This document shows, piece by piece, positions 34,797 through 47,130 of a stretch of DNA of 64,000 bases; position 1 is the first letter of the stretch; the number at the start of each line of letters is the position of its first letter. Under the pieces are notes generated by a model. That model was given only the letters and a program-made list of their open reading frames with translations. It was not told the origin of the DNA and did no database searches. The stretch lies in the NCBI RefSeq assembly GCF_963082655.1, contig NC_081553.1, positions 31,793,114 to 31,857,113 of the forward strand. The letters are read 5' to 3'. The position numbers and the translations under genes are program-made. The stretch is from Stomoxys calcitrans (taxonomy: Eukaryota; Arthropoda; Insecta; Diptera; Muscidae).

Positions 34797-37700
34797 TTTT
34801 ATACTTTCCACCATAGGATGGGGGTATACATGGTGTTCAGGTATCACTTCCAATAACTGCGCTAAGTATGGTTAAAATCGGTTCATGTTTGTAGGAAGTG
34901 ACACCAAAACACTTCGTGCAAAATTTCAGTACAATCGGACGAGAATTGCGCCCTCTAGAGGCTCAAAAATTCAAGACCCAATATCGGCTTATATGGCAGC
35001 TATATCAGGTTATGAACCGATTTGAACCATACTTAGCGCAGTTGTTGGAAGTGATACCAAAACACCACGTGCAAAATTTCAGTCAAATCGGACAAGAATT
35101 ACGCCCTCTAGAGGCTCAAGAAACAAGTCCCAAGATCGGCTTATATGGCAGCTATATCCAAATCTTAGCCGATCTGAGCCAAATTGAAGATGAATGTCGA
35201 AGTGTCTAACACGACTCACTGTCTTAAATTTCGGCGAAATCGGACAATAAATGCGTCTTTTATGGCCCCAAAACCTTTTATCGAGAGATCGGTCCATATG
35301 GCAGCTATATCCAAATCTGGAGCGATCTGGGCCAAAATGAAGAAGAATGTCGAAGGGCCCAACACAACTTACTGTCCCAAATTTCGGCGACATCGGACAA
35401 TAAATGCGTCTTTTATGGCCCCAAAACCTTATATCGAGAGATCGGTCCATATGGCAGCTATATCCAAATCTGGACCGATCTGGGACAAAATGAAGAAGAA
35501 TGTCGAAGGGCTCAACTTAACCCACAGTCCAAAATTTCGGCGAAATCGGACAATAAATGCGCCTTTTATGGCCCCAAAGGCTTAAATCAAGAGATTGGTC
35601 TATATGGCGGTTATATCCAAATCTGTACCGATCTGGGGCAAATAAAAGAATGATATCGAAGAGCCCAATACAACTCACTGTCCTAAATTTTGGCGAAATC
35701 AGACAATAAATGCGCCTTTTTAGGGGCCCAAAACCTTAAATCGAGAGATCGGTCTATATGGCAGCTATATCCAAATCTGGACCGATCTGGGCCAAAATAA
35801 AGAAGAATGTCGAAGGGCCCAACACAACTTACTGTCCCAAATTTCGGCGAAATCGGACAATAAATGCGTCTTTTATGGCCCCAAAACCTTATATCGAGAG
35901 ATCGGTCCATATGGCAGCTATATCCAAATCTTCGCCGATCTGAGCCAAATTGAAGATGGATGTCGAAGGGCTCAACTTAACCCACAGTCCAAAATTTCGG
36001 CGAAATCGGACAATAAATGCGCCTTTTGTAGCCCCAAAACCTTATATCGAGAGATCGGTCTATATGGCAGCTATATCCAAATCTTAGCCGATCTGAGCCA
36101 AAATGAAGAAGAATGTCGAAGGGCTCAACTTAACCCACTGTCCAAAATTTCGGCGAAATCGGACAATAAATGCGCCTTTTATGGCCCCAAAACCTTATAT
36201 CGAGAGATCGGTCCATATGGCAGCTATATCCAAATCTAAGCCGATTTTGGCCAAATTAAAGAATAATGTTGAAGGGCCTAACACAACTTACTGTCCCAAA
36301 TTTCGGCGACATCAGACAATAAATGCGTCTTTTATGGGCCCAAAACCTTAATCGAGAGACCGGTCTATATGGCAGCTGTATCCAAATCTGGACCGATCTG
36401 GGCCAAAATGAAGAAGAATGTCGAAGGGCCCAACACAACTTACTGTCCCAAATTTTGGCGAAATCGGACAGTAAATGCGCCTTTTATGGCCCCAAAACCT
36501 TATATCGAGAGATCGGTCCATATGGCAGCTATATCCAAATCTGGACCGATCTGGGCCAAAATGAAGAAGAATGTCGAATAGCCCAATACAACTCACTGTC
36601 CAAAATTTTGGACAGACAATAAATGCGTCGTTTATGGGCCCAAAACCTTAAATCGAGAGACCGGTCTATATGGCAGCTATATCCAAATCTGGACCGATCT
36701 GAGTCAAATTGAAGAAGAATGTCGAAGGACCCAACACAACTTACTGTCCCAAATTTCGGCGAAATCGGACAATAAATGCGTCTTTTATGGCCCCAAAACC
36801 TTATATCGAGAGATCGGTCTATATGGCAGCTATATCCAAATCAGGACCGATCTGGGCCAAAATGAAGAAGAATGTCGAAGGGCTCAACACAACTTACTGT
36901 CCCAAATTTCGGCGAAATCGGACAATAAATGCGTCTTTTATGGCCCCAAAACCTTATATCGAGAGATCGGTCCATATGGCAGCTATATCCAAATCTTAGC
37001 CGATCTGAGCCAAATTGAAGATGGATGTCGAAGTGTCTAACACAACTCACTGTCCTAAATTTCGGCGAAATCAGACAATAAATGCTACTTTTATGGGCCC
37101 AAGACCATAAATCGAGAAATCGGTCTATATGGCAGCTATATGCAAATCTGTACCGATCTGGACCAAATTGCTGAAAGATGTCGATGGGCCTGACACAACT
37201 CACTGTCCTAAATTACGGCGAAATTGGACAATAAATGCGCCTTTTATGGCTCAATACCTTAAATCGAGAGTTCGGTCTATATGACAGCTATATCCAAATC
37301 TGAACCGATCTGAGCCAAATTGAAAATGGATGTCGAAGGGCCTAACACAACTCACTGTCCCAAATTTCGGCGACATCGGACAATTAATGCGTCTTTTAGG
37401 GACCCAAAAGCTTAAATCGAGTGATTGGTCTATATGGCAGTTATATCCTAATAAGGACCGATCTCTGCCATATTACAGAAATATGTCGAGGCTCAGACCC
37501 TTAACCGGCTGATTGGTCTATATGGCAATTATATCTAAATATTGTCCCATCTGAACCATATGTGGGTCGGATGACGGGAGGCTAAGGACAACTCGCTGTT
37601 TCAAATTTCAACGAAATCGAGTAATAAGTGCAGCTTCTATGGGTACCAGACCCTGAACCAGCGGATCGGTCTATATGGCAGCTATGTCTAAATAAAGTCC

Positions 37701-38418
37701 GATCTCAACCATATTTGTGTCAGATAATGGAAGGACTAAAGCTACTCACTGCATAAAATTTCAGCGAAATCGTATAAAAAATAAAGCGTTTATGGGCTTT
37801 AGACCCTTTATCAGGAGATCGGTCTATATGGCAGCTATATCTGAATATAGTCCGATCTAATTCATATTTGGTTCAGATGTTGGCTTAAAATAACCAACTG
37901 TTTTAAATTTCAGAGAAATCGGTTAAAAAATTAAGCTTTTATAGGCTTAATTTTTTTAACCGAGATCGGTCTATATGTCAGCTTTGTCTAAATATAGTCC
38001 GATCTGAACCATATTTAGGTCCTATGTTGGAAGGCCTAAAACTACTCACTGTTTCAAATTTCAGCGAAATCGGTTCAAAAATAAAGCTTTTATAGGTTTC
38101 GGACCCTTTATCGGGAGATCGGTCTATATGGCAGCTATATCCAAATATAGTCCGATCTGAACCATATTTGGGTCGGGAAGGCTTAAGCTACGTTCTATTT
38201 AAAATTTCAGTGAAATCGGATAAAATATAATTATTATGGGTTTCAGACCCTTTATCGGCTGATCGGTCTATATAGCAGCTATATCCTATAGAGTGATTAC
38301 AACAGACGGATTGACAAACGGACAGACACACAGACATCGTTAAATCGTCTTAGAATTTTACGACGATCCAGAATATATATACCTTGTAGGGTCAAAAATG
38401 TATATGGTGGTGGGTATA
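34797..38418 (+). mobile_element. Large family A/B chimeric element with about 20 tandem units
   Basis: A reversed tail tip (TTTATACTTTCCACCATAGG) and one reversed B-like unit (34831-34890) switch to plus B units (34893-35130), then about 16 plus A units of 153 bp (35131-37480), then a more diverged A subtype (37480-38280, marked GTCCGATCTGAACCATATTT) and a degenerate A tail with GGTGGTGGGTATAAAAA at 38400-38416. The landmark GGTCCATATGGCAGC at 35291 and 35444 gives the period. Long open frames on both strands here are repeat artefacts. Confidence 0.75.
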
Positions 38419-39620
38419 AAAAATCGGTCATTCCTTTGTACACTCACTTTCAGCTTCAAACACTGAAACCCATAGCGGCGAGAAAACACGCTTGTATTAG
38501 CGCACTTTCAAAAAATGATATTTATCTCACAATAGGGGGCAATGGTCATTTAAATTTACTATTACTCTCCAAACCACGATGCCATTGTGTTAAGGTCGAA
38601 AATCCAGGGCACAAGGGAGAAAGTGTAGTGTAGTGGCACGTCTTCTAGGCGTAGAAGGGCCACTCGAATTGTGCCACCATATATGGTATTATGAGCTTTG
38701 TAATGATATTTGGTATTGGATTTGTAGGGGTTTAAATTTTGCCTTGGGTTGCCCTTAAAGGAAATTGCTTAGGGATAGTTGAAAACCACCACCAACGTGA
38801 TGCATACAGGCCTGGATAAATTAAAATAACACTCTGGCCCCCTACCATTGTTGGGTAACTTGTCTTCTACTAACTCTCTGCCGAAACAAAAGTGTGTCAA
38901 TGTGGTGTATGAGTGCTGTTGGTATCCTTTTCATTTAGTTTGGTGAAGATGCACCCGAGTGCGAGGACTCCTGTGGCGAATGACACAAAAGGAATGATGC
39001 GTTTCCCTAATATGGGCCTTAATGCCTAGCCATTTCATTTCATTCCATTCACAAGGCACTGTTTAGTGGCTCACGAACGTTTTTGCGCATTTTCGTGATC
39101 CTGTTTAGTTTATGATACTTGAAAATGCACCGATATCCTGAGCTTGCCTGTGAATCTCCCCCAGTATATGTGTGTGTGTGTGTTGCACGATATTCTATCA
39201 AGGGATGAATAAATGTTTTGTCATTAGTTGGCTATTAGAAAATATGTGTTCATGTTCTTCAAACATTGTTGTTGGGTAAATATCCTTTACAAAGTTGTCC
39301 TGCCTTGGCCAAGGATATGCAAGTCATTAAATTAGCCATTATCATATTAGGATGACTTAATCCATGGCCTGATGGATAATAAGAGGACTCTTCGCTTTGT
39401 ATCTGATGCAATTATCGCGACTGTTCAGTGGGTGATAAAGGAACAAAAAACCTATTTACAATTTTGTGTTTTTGGGTGAGTGTTTAGGAACGCTAGGCAC
39501 AAAATGTTTTCCTAAACTTGCTGAGAATGTAGTGTAATGAAGCATTGGGGTTAATTACACCAAGTAAAGTAATGACCCATTGAAACATTTGCTTTACCTT
39601 TTCTGCCGCTAGGTAAGCCA
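38419..39620. other. Low-repeat island, no gene recognised
   Basis: Unique sequence with a short (TG)n run at about 39169-39182. No splice-supported exon. Confidence 0.45.
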
Positions 39621-39775
39621 TTTTTATACCCACCACCGAAGGATGGGGGTAAATTCATTGTGTCATTCAGATTGCAAGACATTGAGATATTCATTCATTC
39701 ATTGATAGTCGTAAAAAGCTAAGACGATCTAGACTTATCCATCGGTCTGAGGTGAAATTTTGCACAGATTCTTGT
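39621..39775 (-). mobile_element. Family A tail fragment
   Basis: TTTTTATACCCACCACCGAAGG, TTGCAAGACATTGAGATATTC and GACGATCTAGACTTATCC are the A tail and core, cut off where the next B element begins inside a T-rich stretch. Confidence 0.7.
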
Positions 39776-41157
39776 TTTTATACCCTACACCATAGGATGG
39801 GGGTATACTAATTTCGTCATTCTGTTTGTAACTACTCGAAATATTCGACTGAGACCCCACAAAGTGTATATATTCTTGATCGTCGTGATATTTTATGCCG
39901 ATCTAGCCATGCCCGTTCGTCTGTCCGTCCGTCCGCCCGTCTGTCTGTCGAAGGCACGCTAACTTTCGAAGAAGTAAGGCCAGCCGCTTGAAAAGTTTTG
40001 CAAAAATATTTCTTATTAGTGTAGGTCGGTTGGGATTGTAAATGGGCCAAATCGGTCCATGTTTTTATATAGCTGCCATATAAACTGATCTTGGGTCTTG
40101 ACTTCTTGAGCCTCTAGAGGGCGCAATTCTTATCCGATTGGAATGAAACTTTGCACGATGTGTTTCGCAATGACTTCCAACAACTGTGCCAAGTATGGTT
40201 GAAATCGGTCAACAGCCTGATATAGCTGCCATTTAAACCGATCTTGGGTCTTGACTTCTTGAGCCTCTAGAGGGCGCAATTCTAATCCGATTGGAATGAA
40301 ATTGTGCACAAAGTGTTTTGTCGTGATATCCAACAACTGTTTTAATCATGGTTCAAATCGGTCTATAACCTGATATAGCTGCCATATAAATCGATCTTGG
40401 GTCTGGATTTCTTGAGCCCCTAGAGGGCGCAATTCTTATCCGATTGGAATGAAACTTTGCACGACGTGTTTCGCTATGACTTCCGGCAACTGTATCAAAT
40501 AAGGTTCAAATCGGTTAATAACCTGATATAGCTACCATATAAACAGGTCTCGAATCTTGACTTCTTGAGCCACTAGATGGCGCAATTCTCGTCCGATGTG
40601 AATGAAATTTTGCACGAAGTATTTTGTTATAATATCGAACAATTGTGCCGAGTATGGTTCATATCGGTCTACAACCTGATATAGCTGTCTTATAAACCGA
40701 TCTGGGGACTTGACTTCTTGAGATTCTAGAGGACGCAATTCCTATCCGATTTGACTGAAATTTTACATGAGGTGATTCGTTATGACTTCCAATAAAAGTG
40801 CTAAGTATGGCGCAAATCGGTACATAACCTGATATAGCTGCCATATAAACCGATCTTGGATCTTGACTTCTTGAGCCTCTAGAGGCCGCGATTCTCATCC
40901 GATTGGACTGAAATTTACAACGGCTTCTCTCATGACCTTAAACATACGAGTCTAATATGGTCGACATCGATCAATAGCTTGATACAGTTCCCGTATAAAC
41001 CTATCTCTCGATTTTGCTTCTTGAGCCCCTACAAGGCGCAATTCTTATCCGAATGAACTGAAATATTACACAATGACTTCTACAATGTTCAGCATGCGAT
41101 CCATGGTGGAAGGTATATAAGATTCGGCCCGGCCGAACTTAGCACGCTTTTACTTGT
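39776..41157 (-). mobile_element. Complete family B element, minus orientation
   Basis: Tail TTTTTATACCCTACACCATAGG, core with TTCTTGATCGTCGTGA, GTCTGTCCGTCCGTCCGCCC tract, seven units with CTTGACTTCTTGAGCC and ending in the head GATTCGGCCCGGCCGAACTT and AGCACGCTTTTACTTGTT at about 41157. Confidence 0.85.
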
Positions 41158-41164
41158 TTGTTTT

Positions 41165-41706
41165 TGGTGACATTAGGTTAGGTTAAAAAGAGGGTGCAGA
41201 TATTAATCTGCCCCATGCCACTATAGACATACACCTAAGCCAGTAATCGGCGTGTTATGCGATTACTGGCTTAGGTAAATACTAAAAAGTAACCTCGAAG
41301 AAGAAAATTTTAATTTTTAGGAAATGCTTCAACGTCTCATCATCTTCCTAACATGCCCCACACATGCTATCACTTGCCTTACAGATTTTGCATAAGTGAG
41401 CTCGTGGTCTTATGTGTCCCGTTATGCCATCAAAAGCAATACTGACCTTCATCTTACTTCCTTTCAGTAATAGCCTCGTCCCCTTACGATCCGCATCACC
41501 CCATAAGATTTTCGCCGTCCTACCTACTGTTTCGCTGTTCCACAGTATTTCATGCGTTTATCGCCCACGCTCTTAAATCGGACTGCGTCGACCTGAAAGG
41601 CTTCGGGATAACCAAGTGTATTGACGACAGTCCTCTGGTTTTCACAGCCAAATGGTCTGACGTTTCATTCCCTTTTTCATCGTTATGGCCCGGCAACTCA
41701 ATTGAG
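41165..41706 (-). pseudogene. Dead non-LTR retrotransposon ORF2 C-terminus
   Basis: On the minus strand 41705-41575 encodes LPGHNDEKGNETSDHLA, the end of a LINE RNase H domain (PGH...GNE..D signature). After a frame break, 41510-41320 encodes GITGHIRPRAHLCKICKAS, then a cysteine motif and EDDETLKHFL, the zinc-finger-like tail typical of jockey/I-type ORF2 proteins, with an in-frame TAG between them. The reverse transcriptase part is absent and the copy is non-functional. A 17-bp-stem hairpin lies near the presumed 3' UTR (41233-41276). Such LINEs supply the machinery used by SINEs, though a partner relationship is not shown. Confidence 0.85.
41233..41276. repeat. Perfect 17-bp stem hairpin
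   Basis: ACCTAAGCCAGTAATCG (41233-41249) pairs perfectly with CGATTACTGGCTTAGGT (41260-41276) around a 10-nt loop, downstream of the LINE ORF2 remnant. Confidence 0.93.
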
Positions 41707-42007
41707 GAGGCAACCGTAGCGCAGAGATGAGCATGTCCGCCTATGACGCTGAACGCCTAGGTTCGAATCCTGGCGAGACCATCAGAAAAATTTTCAGCGG
41801 TGGTTTTCCCCTCCTAATGCTGTCAACATTTGTGAGGTACTATGCCATGTAAAACTTTTCTCCAAAGAGGTTTTGCAGTGCGGCATGCCGTTCGGACTCG
41901 GCTATAAAAAGGAGGCCCCGTATCATTGAGCTTAAACTTGAATCGGACTACACTCGTTGATATGTGAGAAGTTTACCCCTGTTCCTTAGTGGAATGTTAA
42001 TGGGCAA
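41707..42007 (+). repeat. tRNA-derived SINE
   Basis: GTAGCGCAGAGATGAGCATG (A box), GGTTCGAATCCTGGCGAGAC (B box region) and the body to GGAATGTTAATGGGCAA. It abuts the LINE remnant. A target duplication is not obvious, and the 3' tail is shorter than in the 11043 copy. Confidence 0.88.
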
Positions 42008-42039
42008 TATATCGATTTCCAGATCTAAGTCCAGAGGCC

Positions 42040-42870
42040 ATGGAAGGTGCATTTATTACCTGATTTCGATGATCGGACCACATTTGGATTTGGTACGGGG
42101 TGCATTAGTGCATTGGTAGTAACACCCAGAAGGAAGAGAGCAGGACCCATTGATAGGTATTCCGATCGACTCAGAATCGCTTTTTGATTCGCATTAGCTA
42201 TGTCCATTTGTCTGTCTGCCCATGTTCTGAGTAGATCTAGCCATGTCCGTCCGTCCGTCTGTCGAAATCACGATTGCGGTCGAACGCTTAGAGCTAGCCA
42301 CTTTAAATTTTGCAATGATACTTAATACTCATGTAGGCCGTTGGGGATTGCAAATGGGTAATATCAGTTCAGATTTAGATATAGCTCCCATATAGACCGA
42401 TCTCCCGATTTGACTTCTTGAGCCCTTACAAGCCGCAATTTTAGTTCGAATTGGCTGAATTTTTGCATGTGGTGTTCCGTAATGATCCATATCGGTTCAG
42501 ATTTATATATAGCTTCCATATAATCCGATCTCCCGATTTGACTTCTTGAGCCCTTACAATCCGCAATTTTTGTCCGATTTGGCTGAAATTTTGCATGTGC
42601 TGTTCCGTTATGACTTCCAACAACTGTGGCAAGTACGGTCCGAATCGGTCTATAACCTGATACAGCTCCCATTTAAACCGATCTCACGATCATCCTTGTT
42701 CGGTTCCTAGAAGCTTTAATTTTTGCTGATTTGATAGAAGTTTGGAATGTAGAATAAAATTATGCCCATCAAGAAAATTAAGTTTGTAGGAATTTTTAGC
42801 AAAATACATGGTGCTGGGTTTCCAAGATTCGGACCGGCCGAACCTTGGGTATTCCACGAAAATCCCTTGC
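42040..42870 (-). mobile_element. Degenerate family C and F fragments
   Basis: TAGTAACACCCAGAAGGAAG and CCATTGATAGGTATTCCG (42115-42165) belong to C. From 42233 a B-like tail core with GTCCGTCCGTCCGTCTGTCG leads to units with CTTGAGCCCTTACAA and a mutated head, CGGACCGGCCGAACCTTGGG, at 42830. Confidence 0.55.
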
Positions 42871-43376
42871 CAATGATCTGAACGCCCGCTTGCTGGTAAC
42901 CGACAAAAAGAGGCTCCCTTCTCTGTCTTTGGTTTTCAGCCTTTTGCCCGTTGGCAAACAAACAGCAAAATTATAATAAAAAGAAGCACCGCACAACGCC
43001 TTTGGGGCAAAGGAACAAATAAGCACCACTGATTAAAACACTAGCGGGTTACTATTTAGTTTTATTGAGTTTATTTTGAATTCAGTCTTTTTGTGATTTA
43101 TATTATGTGTTTGACCGAATATATGTATATTACCGAACACTTTTCTTGCCTCTGTGGAACAAAACAAAGTTCAAATTTTCTTGCCTAGTAGCGCGAGCTG
43201 AGCAACAATAACAATAATTGAAACAAACAAAAGTCCTAGGCGTTCAATATTATATGCTACCGGCGACAAACAAACTGCAGACGGCGACGTTCACGGAGAA
43301 CTAGTTATTGCAACGCAACAAATCTCAGCGTGAACACACCCTTATATATGTTCGTCCGATGTGAATTAATCTTAAG
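42871..43376. other. Low-repeat spacer
   Basis: No gene recognised. A run of AATAACAATAATTGAAACAAAC and other simple sequence only. Confidence 0.45.
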
Positions 43377-46300
43377 CCCATAATAGCCACATTTATTATC
43401 CGATTTTGCTGAAATTTGAGATATTGAGTTGCGTTTGGCCAGTCGACATCCATCTTTCATTTGGCCCAGATCAGTTCAGATTTGGATATAGCTGCCATAT
43501 AGACCGATCCGCCGATTTAGGGTCTTAGGCCCATAAAAGGCGAATTTATTATCCGTTGTCGGTGAGATTGGGGACAGTGAGTTGTGTTGGGCCGATTTCT
43601 CGTTTTAAAGATTTGAGCCTATAAAAGACGCATTTATTCTCCGATGTCGCCAAAATTTGGGACAGTGAGTTGTGTTAGTCTCTTCGACAACTTTTTGCAT
43701 TTTGGCCCATATCAGTCCAGATTGGGATATAGCTGCCATATAGACCTGATCCCTCGATTTAAGGTTTTGGGCCCATAAAAGGCGCATTTATCGTCCGATT
43801 TCGTTGAAATTTAAGACAGTGAGTTGTGTTAGGCTCTTCGACATCTTTTTGCATTTTAGCCCATATCAGTCCAGATTGGAATATGGCTGACATATAGACC
43901 GATCCCTCGATTTAAGGTTTTGGGCCCATAAAAGGCGCATTTATGGTCCGATTTCGTTGAAATTTGAGACAGTGAGTTGTGTTAGGCTCTTCGACAACTT
44001 TTTGCATTTTGGCCCATATCAGTCCAGATTGAAATATAGCTGCCATATAGACCAATCCATCGATTTAAAGTTTGGGACCCATAAAAGCCACATTTATTAT
44101 CCGATTTTGCCAAAATTTTGGACAGTAAGTTGTGTTAGGACCTTCGACATCCTTTTTATACCCTCCACCATATGATGGGGGGTATACTAATTTCGTCATT
44201 CTGTTTGTAACTACTCGAAATATTCGACTGAGACCCCATAAAGTATATATATTCTTGATCGTCGCTACATTTTATGTCGATCTAGCCATGTCCGTCCGTC
44301 TGTCCGTCCGTCCGTCCGTCTGTCTGTCGAAAGCACGCTAACTTCCGAAGGAGTAAAGCTAGCCACTTGAAATTTTGCACAAATACTTCTTATTAGTGTA
44401 GGTCGGTTGGAATTGTAAATGGGCCATATCGGTCCATGTTTTGATATAGCTGCCATATAAACCGATATTGGGTCTTGACTTCTTGAGCCTCTAGAGTGCG
44501 CAATTCTTATCCGATTGGAATGAAATTTTGCACGACGTGTTTTGTTATGATATCCACCAACTGTGCCAAGTATGGTTCAAATCGGTTCATAACCTGATAT
44601 AGCTGTCATATAAACCGATCTGGGGTCTTGACTTCTTGAGCCTCTAGAGTGCGCAATTCTTATCCGATTGGAATGAAATTTTGCACGACGTATTTTGTTA
44701 TTATGTCCAACAACTGTGCCAAGTATGGTTGAAATCGGTTCATAACCTGATATAGCTGCCATATAAACCGATCTTGGGTCTTGACTTCTTGAGCCTCTAG
44801 AGTGCGCAATTCTTATCCGATTGGGATGAAATTTAGCACGACGTGTTTTCTTACAATATCCAACAACTGTGCAAAGTATGGTTCACATCGGTTCATAACC
44901 TGATATAGCTGTCATATAAACCGATCTGGGGTCTTGACTTCTTGAGCCTCTAGAGTGCGCAATTCTTATCCGATTGGAATGAAATTTTGCACGACGTGTT
45001 TTGTTATGATATCCAACAACTGTGCCAAGTATGGTTCAAATCGGTTCATAACCTGATATAGCTGCCATATAAACCGATCTTGGGTCTTGACTTCTTGAGC
45101 CTCTAGAGTGCGCAATTCTTATCCGATTGGGATGAAATTTAGCACGACGTGTTTTCTTACAATATCCAACAACTGTGCAAAGTATGGTTCACATCGGTTC
45201 ATAACCTGATATAGCTGTCATATAAACCGATCTGGGGTCTTGACTTCTTGAGCCTCTAGAGTGCGCAATTCTTATCCGATTGGAATGAAATTTTGCACGA
45301 CGTGTTTTGTTATGATATCCAACAACTGTGCCAAGTATGGTTCAAATCGGTTCATAACCTGATATAGCTGCCATATACACCGATTCTTATTCGAATTGGC
45401 TGACATTTTACACAGGTCTCCAACATATAATAATTTAATTGTGGTCCAAACCGGACCATATCTTGATATCGCTCTAATGGCAGAGAAAATTTTTTCTTAT
45501 ATCCTTTTTTTGCCTAAGAAGAGATGCCGGGAAAAGAACTCGACAAATGCGATCCATGGTGGAGGGTATATAAGATTCGGCCCGGCCGAACTTAGCACGC
45601 TTTTACTTGTTCTATTTGTTCTAGATCGTTTCAGATTTGGATATAGCTGCCATATAGACCGATTTCTCGATTTAAAGTTTTCGGCCCATAAAAGGCGCAT
45701 TTATTGTCTGCTTTCGCTGAAATTTGGGACAGTGAGTTGTGTTAGGCCCTTCGACAACTTTTTTTCATTTTGGCCCATATCAGCCCAGATTGGGATACAG
45801 CTGCCACATAGACCGATCCCTCTATTTAAGGTTTTGAACCCATAAAAGGCGCATTTATTGTCCGATTTCGCCGAAAGTTGGGACTGTGAGTTGCGGAAGG
45901 CCCTTCGACATCCTTTTTCTACTTGGCCTAGATCGGTCCATATTTAGATATAGCTGCCATATAGACCGATTTCTCGATTTAAGGTCTTGGGCCCATAAAA
46001 GGCGCATTAATTTTCCGATGTCGCCGGAATTTGGGAGAGTGAATTTATTTAAACCCCTTGACATACTTCTGCAATATGCCACAGATCGGTCCAGATTTGG
46101 ATATAGCTGCCATATAGACCGACCTCTCGGTTTTAGGTTTTGGGGCTATCAAAGGCGCATTTATTGTCCGATGTCGCTAAAATTTGAGACAGTGAGCTGT
46201 GCTAGGCCCTTCGAAATTTTACTTAAATTTCGCTCAGATCAGTCCAGATTTAGATATAGCTGCCATATAGACCGATATCTCGATTTAAAATCTTGGCTCC

Positions 46301-46612
46301 ATAAGAGACGCATTTATAATCCGATTTTACTGAAATTTGATACAGTGACTTATGTTAGGCATTTCGACATCCGTGTCATAAATAGTTCAGATCGGCTTAT
46401 TTTAAGATATAGCTACTTTACTTATTATTACTTACTTATTATTACTTATTAGTATTTGGTCCAGATCGGAAGATATTTCGACATAACTGCTATGGGACAT
46501 AAGGTATGCATTTTTCACCAGATTTTGATGAAAGATGGTTTACATATATACCCGATGTGGTGGGTGTCCAAGGTTCGGCCCGGCCGAACTTAATGCCTTT
46601 TTACTTATTTTT
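43377..46612 (-). mobile_element. Family A element, minus, hosting a B element
   Basis: Reversed A units (43377-44152 and 45611-46400) are separated by a complete B element. The right end has the A sub-head and head: GGTGGGTGTCCAAGG, TTCGGCCCGGCCGAACTTAA and GCCTTTTTACTTATT at about 46612. The A tail at the left end is missing. Host sequence rejoins as GACATCCTT/TCTATTTG. Confidence 0.8.
44153..45610 (-). mobile_element. Complete family B element nested in A, with 306-bp dimer repeats
   Basis: Tail TTTTTATACCCTCCACCATA to head CGGCCCGGCCGAACTTAGCA and CGCTTTTACTTGTT. The tract is GTCCGTCTGTCCGTCCGTCC. TGCGCAATTC recurs at 44497, 44650, 44803 and 44956, exactly 153 bp apart. Units at 44821 and 45127 share private variants (TTTAGCACGACGTGTTTTCT), giving a 306-bp two-unit repeat. 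Confidence 0.88.
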
Positions 46613-47130
46613 GATATAAACTTTTAAAGAAGCCCCATGATTAAACATGCTTTTTTGATCCTTTCAATGCGGTACATTGTCGTCTCAAAGTCAATTTCTA
46701 AACATTTAACAACATTTTATCTTAACTAATTTTCGTCTTCAAAAATAATTTTTGTCTTAAATGCTTGGAAGCGTAGATATCTTTTAATTTAGTTCATTAT
46801 CTTTGGCTTAAACTTTTAAATGTACACAAACAAAATTTATAATACCAGATAAAGCTCCTCTTTTCCATATTGCATTCCATACAACGATTTTCTTGCTAAA
46901 TACTTTTTTCTGCCATTCTTTGGTTTCCTCTCTCTATGGTTTTTTATCTTGTTCTGGCGAAAAGCTTTTAGTGAAATCTAAACGTTAATTACAAACTTAT
47001 CAAGGTCATTACCGCATATCCTTGTCGTTATTATCTGCGGATTATGTGGTAATACTTTTCATTAAAATTTTGTATAAGAACCAACGCAATTTTGATGTTA
47101 AAGGAAAGGTTGAAAGAAAAAACAACAAAC
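46613..47130. other. Low-repeat spacer
   Basis: AT-rich DNA without a recognisable gene or element. Confidence 0.45.

Noticed and set aside
44497..45360. Regular direct repeats that might suggest a CRISPR array
   Set aside because: The 153-bp contiguous units have no unique spacers, and the setting is a eukaryotic transposon.
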